Origin: Gammaproteobacteria bacterium
GTDB taxonomy: Bacteria > Pseudomonadota > Gammaproteobacteria > DSM-16500
Length of the DNA: 64,000 nt
Direction of reading: 5' to 3'
Assembly: GCA_013287025.1 (NCBI GenBank)
Contig: JABDEN010000001.1
Location: forward strand, 1 to 64,000
This document shows, piece by piece, positions 19,020-26,951 of the stretch; position 1 is the first letter of the stretch; each line of letters begins with the position of its first letter. The notes under the pieces are model-generated. The model was not told where the DNA came from and ran no database searches. It saw nothing but the letters and a program-made list of their open reading frames with translations. Made by a program: the position numbers and the translations under genes.

Positions 19020-20618
19020 TTATTTTAATAAATGCATAATGTATTTAAGCAAAGTAACTTTTTCAATAAAACTCTTATTACCGATGATATTGACCGCAAG
19101 CGATCCGACGACATTACCAATAAAACCAACTAAGTCCGCTGGCGCTTTTTGTGATGCGAATAAACTGGTAATGGCCAACACGGCATCGCCAGCTCCCACA
19201 CGATCTTTCACCGTAGAAGCAAAAGCGGGCGTCGAAAATATTTCTTCATCTTTTTTGCATGAAAGCGTGCCCATGACGCCTCTCGTCACTACAATGTGTT
19301 TGTAATCAAATTCTTTCATGATTTTGTTTATCTGCTCTAACGTGCAGATATGTTTTTGTCGAAAATTTAATTGTAATTCTCGATTTGCAATACAAACATA
19401 ATCTGCTTTTTTATATTTTGAAATACAATTAAAACCATGATTGCTTGCATTTGCTTGTGTATTGACGGCTAGAAACTTCGCATTATCTTCGATGAGATGA
19501 ATGGAACTCGTATCTAATAAACCATGTCCATAGTCAGCAACAACAACCATATCATGAGATGATAATTGTTTTTTTAAGCTGTCTTCAAATTCTATTTTTT
19601 CATCTTTATTAAAATAACAATCATCCATTTCATAAATTTCAAATAATTTTTGTGATGAATATTCTTCGATATAACGACGCTTAACGATGGTGGGCGTTTC
19701 TTTTTTATAATGAAAAATAATATTGACATTTTCTCTAATATTTTCTCGAATAAAAGACTCATATTCGCCTTTTTCCCCTAACATTGTCACGCATGTCACT
19801 TCAGCGCAGAAATTGCTGAGATGATTCGCAATAGCAAGAATTCCGCCAATAAATAATTCTTCACGATGGTATTTGGTGACGAGAATAGGTTCTTTCCCGG
19901 ATTTTCCGATGGCTTCGCCGTAATGATAGATATCGATGATTGCTTCACCGATTAATAATACTTTTGATTGTTTCGCATTTTCAAAATATTTAAATATTTC
20001 ATCAATATGATATTTATTTTTAAACTGTTCTAAATATAATAAAACTTCTTCTGAATGTGGGGAGAAAAATCGATTTAATAAAGAGGAAGAACTAAAAGTA
20101 ATATCATGGGTAAACTCTAATTTTCCACCAACAGAATTAACCGCCTCTTCTTCTTCTGAAATTTTCCCCGTGATATCTTTGTCAGCGTTTTGGTATTCGA
20201 TCCCTTTTATATAATAATCCGGTTTGATGGTAAGAATCGCCGGAATTGCGGTTTGATTTGAATTGATAATGACATAGTCTACGCAAGAAAGCGCCGCTAG
20301 TGCCTCTGCGCGAAGCGTTTCTGTAAAGTGCGGTCTTCCGGGTCCTTTATTCACGAAGGGATCACTGGTAAGAGTCACTACTAATATGTCACCTAATTTT
20401 TTGGCACTTTGTAAGTGCTTAACATGTCCAATATGTAATAAATCAAAAACACCGTGGCATTGCACAATAGTTTTATTTTTAGCACGCCTTCCTGCAAGCA
20501 TGCGGGTAATATGATTTAAGCTAACAATTTTAGAATGTGGATCAATTGTTGATTTATGTATTAATTCCGTTTCAGGTGTTTTATATTTTTTTTCATTAGT
20601 GACTGTTAGATTTTCCAT
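19020..20618 (-). CDS. HldE-like fusion: N-terminal nucleotidyltransferase, C-terminal PfkB kinase
   Basis: A 532-residue bifunctional protein. Residues about 50-190 form a cytidylyltransferase-fold domain with CHGVFDLLHIGHVKHL (HxGH) and IKPDYYIKG. Residues about 215-530 form a PfkB sugar kinase with VVADYGHGLL and the DRVGAGDAV signature. In E. coli HldE the kinase is N-terminal and the nucleotidyltransferase C-terminal, so the order here is reversed. The predicted role is to phosphorylate a sugar at C1 and join it to a nucleotide, as in ADP-heptose synthesis. AGGAAATA precedes the ATG. It is probably a dedicated paralogue for this island. Confidence 0.85.
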   Translation of the reverse strand: MENLTVTNEKKYKTPETELIHKSTIDPHSKIVSLNHITRMLAGRRAKNKTIVQCHGVFDLLHIGHVKHLQSAKKLGDILVVTLTSDPFVNKGPGRPHFTETLRAEALAALSCVDYVIINSNQTAIPAILTIKPDYYIKGIEYQNADKDITGKISEEEEAVNSVGGKLEFTHDITFSSSSLLNRFFSPHSEEVLLYLEQFKNKYHIDEIFKYFENAKQSKVLLIGEAIIDIYHYGEAIGKSGKEPILVTKYHREELFIGGILAIANHLSNFCAEVTCVTMLGEKGEYESFIRENIRENVNIIFHYKKETPTIVKRRYIEEYSSQKLFEIYEMDDCYFNKDEKIEFEDSLKKQLSSHDMVVVADYGHGLLDTSSIHLIEDNAKFLAVNTQANASNHGFNCISKYKKADYVCIANRELQLNFRQKHICTLEQINKIMKEFDYKHIVVTRGVMGTLSCKKDEEIFSTPAFASTVKDRVGAGDAVLAITSLFASQKAPADLVGFIGNVVGSLAVNIIGNKSFIEKVTLLKYIMHLLK

Positions 20619-20649
20619 GAGTATTTCCTATCTTACTTAAAAAATGTCG

Positions 20650-20741
20650 TGTCATGCCAGCATGTTTTGATGCCCCCTTTAAGCATGCTGGCTGGCATCC
20701 AGGCCGCTATGGATGCCAGCTAAAAACATGCTGGCATGACA
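20650..20741. repeat. Palindromic repeat with 19-bp terminal inverted repeats
   Basis: The ends are perfect inverted copies of TGTCATGCCAGCATGTTTT (20650-20668 and 20723-20741). Inside is a second perfect inverted repeat, GCTGGCATCCA, at 20691-20701 and 20710-20720. The same outer sequence recurs at 39418-39550 and, degraded, at 54943-55110. It is MITE-like. It overlaps the 3' end of the gene at 20679-21182 and supplies that gene's last 20 codons and its stop. Confidence 0.9.
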
Positions 20742-21182
20742 GATTTCTTTTTTCAGTACGCAAAAGTTACCTAATTCAACCATGAATTGATTTCTGGGGA
20801 TGATTCTATTCAATCTTAAAATATTTTCAATTCTATCAATATCTTTTTTATCTCGAATGGCTAAATCCTCTAATGCCGCGTGTAAAGAACAATCGTGATG
20901 TAAAATAACTTCATAAATTCTCGATCGTTTTTCTGCTGACTCTGGCAACATAAAAATACTACACATCACAATTCCTTCAAGGGATGCAATATTATTTAAT
21001 ATGTCTTCTAATATCATGTAACACGCGGGCATTTTATATTCTGTAGCGCTTAACAAATAATGCAATTGATTTTTTTGACAATAACTACGTATTAAAAAAT
21101 TTTGTAAATTTTGTGGAAAATCAATATCCGCATAGGGTCGACTACCAATATAACCTCGATAACCTTTTTTAATATTACTCAT
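20679..21182 (-). CDS. Sporadic carbohydrate cluster protein, LIC12192-like
   Basis: A 167-residue protein whose first 145 residues match, as I recall the family, the 'sporadic carbohydrate cluster protein' group named after Leptospira LIC12192: GYRGYIGSRPY, then LLSATEYKMPACYMILE and GIVMCSIFMLPES. The biochemical function is unknown; the family travels with split transketolases, SIS isomerases and nucleotidyltransferases. The last 20 residues (from CHASMF onward) are encoded by the palindromic repeat at 20650-20741, so the native C-terminus has been replaced or extended. The start overlaps the stop of the 2OG oxygenase by 8 bases. Confidence 0.8.
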   Translation of the reverse strand: MSNIKKGYRGYIGSRPYADIDFPQNLQNFLIRSYCQKNQLHYLLSATEYKMPACYMILEDILNNIASLEGIVMCSIFMLPESAEKRSRIYEVILHHDCSLHAALEDLAIRDKKDIDRIENILRLNRIIPRNQFMVELGNFCVLKKEICHASMFLAGIHSGLDASQHA

Positions 21183-21987
21183 AAAATCCCGTTGGCAATT
21201 GATAATCTAATCCTAGATATGTCAAAGGACGAATCATAATAGGTTCAAAAAATTCACCTAATTTTTTTCCCTCATAAGGTGTTAAAATACTTTTGAAACG
21301 ACAATTCAGTGACCATCGTGTTTCAGCTTCCATATTCACACGATTGCCGTGCATGACATTTTGGGAAAATAATAAGAGATGTTCAAATGGTACATTAATA
21401 AATTTTGCTTTATTTTCTACACTTTGATACAAATCTTCGCTGCTTTTATTGGAGAATTGATTGAAATTAGCTTGCGTCTTTTCATCAGTCTCAGCATCAA
21501 TAATATACATCGATTTGGTAGCATAACAATTCACGAGCGGTAACCACAGCACAATTTCGTAGGGTGAGTCACCAGCCCACACATCGGCATGAATAGGGAG
21601 TAATGAACTATCATCTTTCGGAAACTGAATACTTAAGTTAATTCTTCTTTGCATCGCTAATTCATTGCCGGCGAGTGCAATTAAGCTGTCACGTCCTACT
21701 TTAAAATACATTTCCCGAAAAGAAACATCACGATTCATTTCTGTAATAACTTTCAAACGAAAATCATTGAGTTCCGTCACTGAAACAATTTCATGTATGT
21801 GATTCAGAAAATAATCTATTTCAGCGTCGGATGGGGTGGGGTGGCGAATGATATTTGCAGCGACGTGTGCGATTTTTCTACGAATAGTATGTAATGCATC
21901 TTTATCTTCAACGGGCGCAACAACATGTTTATTTTTTAAAAATTCCCTTGCAATTTTTTTTTCAGAATCCGTGTAAAATTCACTCAA
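21175..21987 (-). CDS. 2OG-Fe(II) oxygenase of the sporadic carbohydrate cluster type
   Basis: A protein of about 270 residues with an iron-binding HxD in LLPIHADVWAGDSP and the distal His in NVMHGNRVNMEAETRWSLN with the 2OG-binding Arg after it. This fits the oxygenase that accompanies LIC12192-type proteins. The start is probably the TTG at 21987, with AAAGGGA nine bases upstream; the frame also extends to a TTG at 22032, but a good promoter (-10 at 22036-22041) would start the RNA near 22029, making that upstream codon unusable. First gene of the long minus-strand operon. Substrate unknown. Confidence 0.82.
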   Translation of the reverse strand: MSEFYTDSEKKIAREFLKNKHVVAPVEDKDALHTIRRKIAHVAANIIRHPTPSDAEIDYFLNHIHEIVSVTELNDFRLKVITEMNRDVSFREMYFKVGRDSLIALAGNELAMQRRINLSIQFPKDDSSLLPIHADVWAGDSPYEIVLWLPLVNCYATKSMYIIDAETDEKTQANFNQFSNKSSEDLYQSVENKAKFINVPFEHLLLFSQNVMHGNRVNMEAETRWSLNCRFKSILTPYEGKKLGEFFEPIMIRPLTYLGLDYQLPTGFYE

Positions 21988-22035
21988 AATAGCATTCCCT
22001 TTAATAAAAAAATACGCATTCAAAAATTGCAAGTG

Positions 22036-22064
22036 ATTTTACATCAAATATTTTCAATCAGCAA
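22036..22064 (-). promoter_or_regulatory. Sigma70-type promoter for the minus-strand carbohydrate operon
   Basis: Read on the minus strand: -35 TTGCTG (22064-22059), a 17-base spacer, and -10 TAAAAT (22041-22036). It lies in the 177-base divergent region between the oxygenase and the ABC exporter. No other equally good promoter was seen within the next genes, which are overlapping or closely packed, so it may drive much of the island. Confidence 0.6.
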
Positions 22065-22164
22065 ATTGAAAAAATCGGTAAACTTTATACATGTATTGTT
22101 GTTTACAAGAAAATCCCATGTTAAGCTCATGCGCTTTAGAAACTAAACCTATAAGCTGATTTTT

Positions 22165-23016
22165 ATGTCAATGGAATTTGATGCTTCATTAAAAGATGAT
22201 AGATTAACCATTTTTACCAGCGATTTTAACGCAGCGCAATTAGCCGGCATGGATTTATTAGATGGAATAAAAAAATGGCGCATATGGTTAATGCTCGCTT
22301 ATCAGGATGTGCGATTACGTTATCGTCGTTCCGTCCTCGGCCCTTTTTGGCTCACTATCAGTATGGCCATTACTGTTTTTAGTATGGGTTATCTTTATAG
22401 CTATCTTTTTCATATTGAAGTACAAAAATATTTTCCTTTTCTGGTGGCAGGTATGCTGGGATGGGTTTTAATATCAACGGTAATCACTGACTATTCCGAT
22501 GCTTTTATTATGGTTGAAGGTTTAATTAAACAAATTAAATTACCCTATACCGTACATATTCACCGAATTATTGTCCGTAATATTATTATTTTTTTTCATA
22601 ATATTATTATTATGTTACCTGTGATTTTCATTTTTAAACTACAATTAAATTTCTCCTTATTACTATTGATTCCCGGAATGTTATGTATATATATTAATGC
22701 CATGACTTATGGTCTTCTGCTCGCCATTCTCGGCACAAGATTTCGAGATATTTCGCAATTGGTTCGAAGTTTAGTTCAAGTCATTTTTTTTGTGACGCCT
22801 ATTATGTGGAATCCAGAAATGCTCAGCGAAAATAAGCGCTTTATCATCGACTGCAATCCTATATATGCATTTCTTGAACTTATTCGACAGCCGCTTTTGG
22901 GAGGGATGCCATCTTTAAAGAATTGGTTGATGGTAGTGATGGTGACATTTATTGGCATCTTCGCATCAGCGCTACTGTTCACGCGATATCGCGCTCGTTT
23001 AGTGTATTGGTTATAG
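22165..23016 (+). CDS. ABC-2 type polysaccharide export permease (Wzm-like)
   Basis: A 283-residue protein with six predicted transmembrane helices and the family N-terminus LAYQDVRLRYRRSVLGPFW, followed by alternating hydrophobic segments ending in LLFTRYRARLVYWL. It is the membrane half of an ABC exporter for lipid-linked polysaccharide (Wzm/KpsM/TagG group). The ATPase follows after a few bases. It should move the finished or growing glycan across the inner membrane, consistent with an ABC-dependent, not Wzx/Wzy-dependent, pathway. Confidence 0.9.
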   Translation: MSMEFDASLKDDRLTIFTSDFNAAQLAGMDLLDGIKKWRIWLMLAYQDVRLRYRRSVLGPFWLTISMAITVFSMGYLYSYLFHIEVQKYFPFLVAGMLGWVLISTVITDYSDAFIMVEGLIKQIKLPYTVHIHRIIVRNIIIFFHNIIIMLPVIFIFKLQLNFSLLLLIPGMLCIYINAMTYGLLLAILGTRFRDISQLVRSLVQVIFFVTPIMWNPEMLSENKRFIIDCNPIYAFLELIRQPLLGGMPSLKNWLMVVMVTFIGIFASALLFTRYRARLVYWL

Positions 23017-23024
23017 GTTGAGTG

Positions 23025-23765
23025 ATGGCAAGAATTGAATTAAAAAATGTTTCCGTGGAATTTCCCATTTATAACGTGAATGCCCGTTCCTTAAAAAAAC
23101 AATTTATACGACTAACCACGGGTGGAAATGTCGCTAAAGATGCGAAGCAACGTATTACGGTGCGATCTTTAAATAATGTTTCACTTTCTCTTCGACATGG
23201 AGATAGAGTAGGGCTGATTGGAAATAATGGAGCGGGAAAAAGTACATTATTAAATACACTTGCCAAAATTTATGAACCCACCGCAGGCAAAATTCAAATT
23301 GATGGAAATATTTCTCCACTGTTAAATTTGACGCAAGGTATTGAGCAAGAGTTTACAGGATATGAAAATATTGTTATTCGCGGAATTATATTGGGGCTTT
23401 CACGAAAACAAATTGATAGCAAAATTAACGATATCGCTGAACTTTCAGGATTAGGTGATTACTTGTCGATGCCGGTAAGAACATACTCTAACGGTATGAT
23501 GATGCGTTTGGCTTTTGCTATTTCCGCAAGCATTGAGCCTGATATTTTATTAATCGATGAAGTTTTTGGCGCTGGCGATGCGGATTTTATGATTAAGGCC
23601 AGAGCTCGTATGGTTTCATTATTAACGCAATCAAATATTGTGGTCATGGCAACACATTCTGACAATCTGATTAAAGAATTTTGCAATAAAGGTTTATTAC
23701 TCGAAGCAGGTCAAATCAAATATTTTGGTGCTGTTGAAGATGCATTGGCGTTATATTACCAATGA
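23025..23765 (+). CDS. ABC-2 type polysaccharide export ATPase (Wzt/KpsT-like, short)
   Basis: A protein of about 246 residues with Walker A GNNGAGKST, the signature TYSNGMMMRLAFAIS and Walker B ILLIDEVFGAGD. It lacks the C-terminal carbohydrate-binding domain found in Wzt proteins of O9a type, so it resembles KpsT/TagH-like or other short exporters. ATG at 23025 has an AGG-rich region eight bases upstream. It is coupled to the permease gene. Its 3' end overlaps the convergent rnfB gene by 15 bases. Confidence 0.92.
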   Translation: MARIELKNVSVEFPIYNVNARSLKKQFIRLTTGGNVAKDAKQRITVRSLNNVSLSLRHGDRVGLIGNNGAGKSTLLNTLAKIYEPTAGKIQIDGNISPLLNLTQGIEQEFTGYENIVIRGIILGLSRKQIDSKINDIAELSGLGDYLSMPVRTYSNGMMMRLAFAISASIEPDILLIDEVFGAGDADFMIKARARMVSLLTQSNIVVMATHSDNLIKEFCNKGLLLEAGQIKYFGAVEDALALYYQ

Positions 23766-24329
23766 TGATTTATCGTTTTTGACTTTAGTTCTTTTTAAAA
23801 TATCCTCTAAATACTTTTTTTTATCTTCGACTGTCGGAGGATTGATATTTTGATTTTGTAATCGTCGAGCGCGTGCATGAAATCTTTTTCTAAAAACATC
23901 TTTTTTGGGCGAATGATTTTCCGCGAGGACCATATCGATACAATCGACGGGGCAGGGAGCGATGCACAACTCACACCCGGTGCATTCGTCGGCAATCACC
24001 GTATGCATAGATTTACTCGCACCCAGAATGGCATCCACTGGACAAGCTTGAATGCACTTAGTACATCCAATGCATTCTGACTCGCGAATAACAGCGCGCA
24101 TGGGTGGTTTGGATTTTTTTTCCATTTCAGGAATATAGGGTAGGGGATCCAGATGGAATTTTTCTGCGAGTGTAATTAAGCCCTCGACGCCGCCTGGCGG
24201 GCAGAGATCGATGCTGGCATTTTCATCCACCAGTGCTTTCGCATAAGGCAGGCAACCTTTAAACCCACATAAACCGCATTGGGTTTGTGGTAAAAGTGCG
24301 TCGATGTCTTTGATGGTGGGTTTGTTCAT
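23751..24329 (-). CDS. rnfB: RnfB-like iron-sulfur protein without the membrane anchor
   Basis: A protein of about 192 residues. The N-terminal CGLCGFKGC is part of the [4Fe-4S] domain of RnfB, followed by two ferredoxin clusters, CIGCTKCIQACP and CTGCELCIAPCP. The usual N-terminal transmembrane helix is missing, as in standalone RnfB proteins of related bacteria. No other rnf gene is in the window. I place the start at the ATG at 24329; the frame continues upstream to 24380 but that part is read through a palindromic repeat and looks artificial. Likely an electron-transfer ferredoxin. Partner unknown. Confidence 0.82.
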   Translation of the reverse strand: MNKPTIKDIDALLPQTQCGLCGFKGCLPYAKALVDENASIDLCPPGGVEGLITLAEKFHLDPLPYIPEMEKKSKPPMRAVIRESECIGCTKCIQACPVDAILGASKSMHTVIADECTGCELCIAPCPVDCIDMVLAENHSPKKDVFRKRFHARARRLQNQNINPPTVEDKKKYLEDILKRTKVKNDKSSLVI

Positions 24330-24338
24330 AGGTCTATC

Positions 24339-24522
24339 CGTCGTCCCGCAGACAAGCCTGCATTGTTGCAGATTTCTCATAGCTCGTCGTCCCGCGGCTT
24401 GTCCGCGGGATCCAGAACTGCATCAATGTTGCCACTGGATCCCGCGAACAAGTCGCGGGACGACGGCTGTGAGAAGAATGGTTCAAAACCTGCAAAAACG
24501 CAGGACTTGCCGCGGGAGGACG
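24339..24522. repeat. Nested palindromic repeat between rnfB and metG
   Basis: An inner element at 24385-24465 has arms CGTCGTCCCGCGG... and ...CGCGGGACGACG around a short loop. It sits inside an outer, more diverged inverted repeat: CGTCGTCCCGCAGACAAGCC at 24339 onward and its imperfect complement ending near 24522 (CCGCGGGAGGACG on the plus strand). Both arms carry CGTC-TCCCGC ends. The gap between rnfB and metG is essentially all repeat. No terminator-like T run is attached. Confidence 0.85.
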
Positions 24523-24523
24523 A

Positions 24524-26176
24524 TTACTCAACACTCGCACTCCTCAACGCCTCAATCTCTGCTTTTTCTAAACGTTTGGCCAGAGGCTTAAAGGTTTCAA
24601 TCGTATGATTTAATAATGGTGTTTGAATATCTGAAAACATCAACGGCGGAACTTTTAAGAACGCTTCTACTTTTTTGGCGGTTTCTGGCAATACCGGTTT
24701 TAGATAAATCATTAAAACGCGAAATAAATTGAGCGACATCGTGCAAATAGCTTGAACTTCGGGTAATTGCGCGGGATCTTTCGCAAGCGCCCAAGGTTTT
24801 TTCTGATCAACATATTGATTCGCTAAATCCGCAAGTCCCATGATTTCGCGAATGGCTTGACTCAATTGTCTTTTTTCATATTTTGAAGCAATGCCCCCTG
24901 CCGCTTTGGTAAATTCGGCGTATAATTCGCCTTGAGACAAATGACCCGATAATTGATTATCAAAATATTTATTGATAAAACTCGCCGATCGGCTCGCAAT
25001 ATTAATAAATTTGCCAATAAAATCTGCATTAACCCGCTGCATAAAATCATCAAAATTCAAATCTAAATCTTCAATGCGTTCATTTAATTTTGTTGCGAGA
25101 TAATAACGTAAATACTCTGGATTGAGATGATTAAGATAGGTGCGTGCTTTAATAAAAGTACCGCGCGATTTCGACATTTTTTGCCCATCGATGGTTAAAA
25201 ATCCATGACAGTAAACCGCATTCGGCATGCGAAGGTCCGCACCTTTTAATAAAGCAGGCCAAAAAAGCGTGTGAAAATACATAATATCTTTACCAATAAA
25301 ATGATAAAGTTCGGTCGAGTTTTCTTTCGTCCAATATTCTTCGAAGGTATATTCAGGATGTGTTAAGGCAAAATTTTGAAAACTTGCGATATAACCAATC
25401 GGTGCATCAAGCCACACATAAAAATATTTTGTGGTTTCACCCGGAATATTAAAGCCAAAATACGGCGCATCTCGGGAAATGTCCCATTCGCGTAACCCCA
25501 TTTTGAACCATTCATCTAATTTATTGGTGACTTGTTCTTGTAAATGTTTTTGGCGGGTCCAGGTTTCTAGCAATTCTGTATAATTTTGTAATTTGAAAAA
25601 GTAATGTTCCGATTCTTTTTCAATTGGTTTTGCCCCTGATAAAGTGGAGTAGGGGTTTTTTAATTCGGTGGGTGAATAAGTCGCGCCGCAGACTTCACAA
25701 TTATCGCCATATTGATCCTTCGCACCACATCGAGGGCATTCGCCTTTAATGTAACGATCGGGAAGAAACATATTTTTTTCGGGATCGAAGGCCTGTTTAA
25801 TCGTATGTTTTTCAATGTTACCAATAGCCAGGTGACGTTCAAAAACAGTTTTCACCATCGCTTGGTTTTCAGGTGAATGTGTTGTGTAATAGTTGTCTAC
25901 ATCAACTTGAAAATCCCGCAAATCGTTTTCATGTTCACTTTTGATTTGTGCAATTAATTGCTCTGGTGTTAAGTGTAATTTTTCTGCTTGAATCATGATG
26001 GGGGTGCCATGACTATCGCAACCGCAGATAAATAAACAAGAGGTGTTTTCTTGCATTTTTTGAAAGCGTGTCCAAATATCGGTCTGAATCAGGCCGACCA
26101 TATGACCTAAATGTAGCGATCCATTAGCATAGGGAAGCGCGTAGGTAGTAAGGATTTGACGAGGTTGTTGCGACAT
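24524..26176 (-). CDS. metG: Methionyl-tRNA synthetase, short form
   Basis: A 550-residue class I tRNA synthetase charging tRNA-Met. It has the HIGH-type motif [10 protein letters not shown], a zinc-binding [18 protein letters not shown], and the KMSKSRG loop. The E. coli enzyme is about 677 residues with a C-terminal tRNA-binding dimerisation domain; that domain is absent here, as in many related bacteria. The stop is at the very edge of the adjoining repeat, so the extreme C-terminus may have been changed by repeat insertion. A run of minus-strand housekeeping genes lies upstream. Confidence 0.95.
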   Translation of the reverse strand: MSQQPRQILTTYALPYANGSLHLGHMVGLIQTDIWTRFQKMQENTSCLFICGCDSHGTPIMIQAEKLHLTPEQLIAQIKSEHENDLRDFQVDVDNYYTTHSPENQAMVKTVFERHLAIGNIEKHTIKQAFDPEKNMFLPDRYIKGECPRCGAKDQYGDNCEVCGATYSPTELKNPYSTLSGAKPIEKESEHYFFKLQNYTELLETWTRQKHLQEQVTNKLDEWFKMGLREWDISRDAPYFGFNIPGETTKYFYVWLDAPIGYIASFQNFALTHPEYTFEEYWTKENSTELYHFIGKDIMYFHTLFWPALLKGADLRMPNAVYCHGFLTIDGQKMSKSRGTFIKARTYLNHLNPEYLRYYLATKLNERIEDLDLNFDDFMQRVNADFIGKFINIASRSASFINKYFDNQLSGHLSQGELYAEFTKAAGGIASKYEKRQLSQAIREIMGLADLANQYVDQKKPWALAKDPAQLPEVQAICTMSLNLFRVLMIYLKPVLPETAKKVEAFLKVPPLMFSDIQTPLLNHTIETFKPLAKRLEKAEIEALRSASVE

Positions 26177-26255
26177 TAAAATCTCTCAAAAACCATGGAT
26201 TATAGCAGGTTATGGATTGGATGGAAGCTTCCCCTCACCCACAATAATGCATTGC

Positions 26256-26660
26256 TTAACTATGCGTCCAATCCTCAATTTTTAAATGAGAAACACGAGA
26301 GAATTCTTTAGTATTGTTGGTAACTAAAACTACATCCAAGCTTAACGCGTGCGCGGCTATCATCATATCTAAGGAGCCAATAAGCATGCCATTTTTTTCA
26401 AGGGAAGTTCTTATCTTCCCGTAATGGTCTGCCGTGTCTCCATCAAATGGCACAATTTCAAGCGGTGCAGAAAATAACTCTAAGGCTACTTTATTCTTTT
26501 GCTGATAATGGCTTTTATAGACTCCATACATTAGCTCAGCAAGCGTTATGGAGGAAATACAAACATCACCCATATCTAGTGTTTTAAATTTTTTAAATAC
26601 CTTTTCCGGATGCTTCTTGATGATATAAATGCACATATTGGTATCTAACATATATTTCAT
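26256..26660 (-). CDS. vapC: VapC-type toxin, PIN-domain ribonuclease
   Basis: A 134-residue PIN domain with acidic residues in the expected places: YMLDTNMCIYII (Asp near residue 5), SSITLAELMYGV (Glu), GSLDMMIAAHAL (Asp), and TNNTKEFSRV with a final acidic residue. VapC toxins cleave specific RNAs, often initiator tRNA. Its start shares a base with the stop of the antitoxin gene, so the pair is translationally coupled. Type II toxin-antitoxin system inserted between rpoS and metG. Confidence 0.92.
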   Translation of the reverse strand: MKYMLDTNMCIYIIKKHPEKVFKKFKTLDMGDVCISSITLAELMYGVYKSHYQQKNKVALELFSAPLEIVPFDGDTADHYGKIRTSLEKNGMLIGSLDMMIAAHALSLDVVLVTNNTKEFSRVSHLKIEDWTHS

Positions 26661-26890
26661 TAAAAAAGATCTTCCCTTTCTTGTTGTTCCGGTTGTTCCC
26701 TGTTATCCATAAAATCATCAGAAAATTTATTGATACTCTCAAATAAAGGTTTCCAAGGATTTTTAACGGGTAGCAAAATGATCATCGTTCCCACTTTTTT
26801 AATGAATACTTTATCCCCCTCAAACCGGAATTCTTTTGGCAGGCGTACCGCTTGGCTCTGCCCATTTTGAAATAATTTAGCTATTTTCAT
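26660..26890 (-). CDS. vapB: VapB-type antitoxin, AbrB-fold
   Basis: A protein of about 76 residues. The N-terminal AKLFQNGQSQAVRLPKEFRF is the AbrB/SpoVT swapped-hairpin DNA-binding motif of VapB antitoxins, and the C-terminal acidic tail (NREQPEQQEREDLF) would bind and block the toxin. The ATG at 26890 has GGA ten bases upstream; a TTG two codons earlier is also open. An 11-bp inverted repeat just upstream (26903-26932) is a likely autoregulatory operator. Confidence 0.9.
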   Translation of the reverse strand: MKIAKLFQNGQSQAVRLPKEFRFEGDKVFIKKVGTMIILLPVKNPWKPLFESINKFSDDFMDNREQPEQQEREDLF

Positions 26891-26902
26891 AAGCAATTTT
26901 CC

Positions 26903-26932
26903 AATAGTATATATTAATAAGTATATACTATT
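26903..26932 (-). promoter_or_regulatory. Candidate VapB operator: 11-bp perfect inverted repeat
   Basis: AATAGTATATA (26903-26913) and TATATACTATT (26922-26932) are perfect inverted copies separated by 8 bases. The site sits directly upstream of vapB in the vapB-rpoS gap, where the vapBC promoter must be. VapBC complexes typically bind such palindromes to repress their own operon. Also AT-rich enough to contain -10-like sequences. Confidence 0.7.
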
Positions 26933-26951
26933 TAATTATAATATGCAAAAA

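Noticed and set aside
23751..24380. Longer rnfB with 17 extra N-terminal residues
   Set aside because: The added part is read through the nested repeat and has no family support.
24304..24608. Several overlapping frames on both strands
   Set aside because: They arise from the GC-rich nested repeat between rnfB and metG; long open frames are expected in such palindromes.
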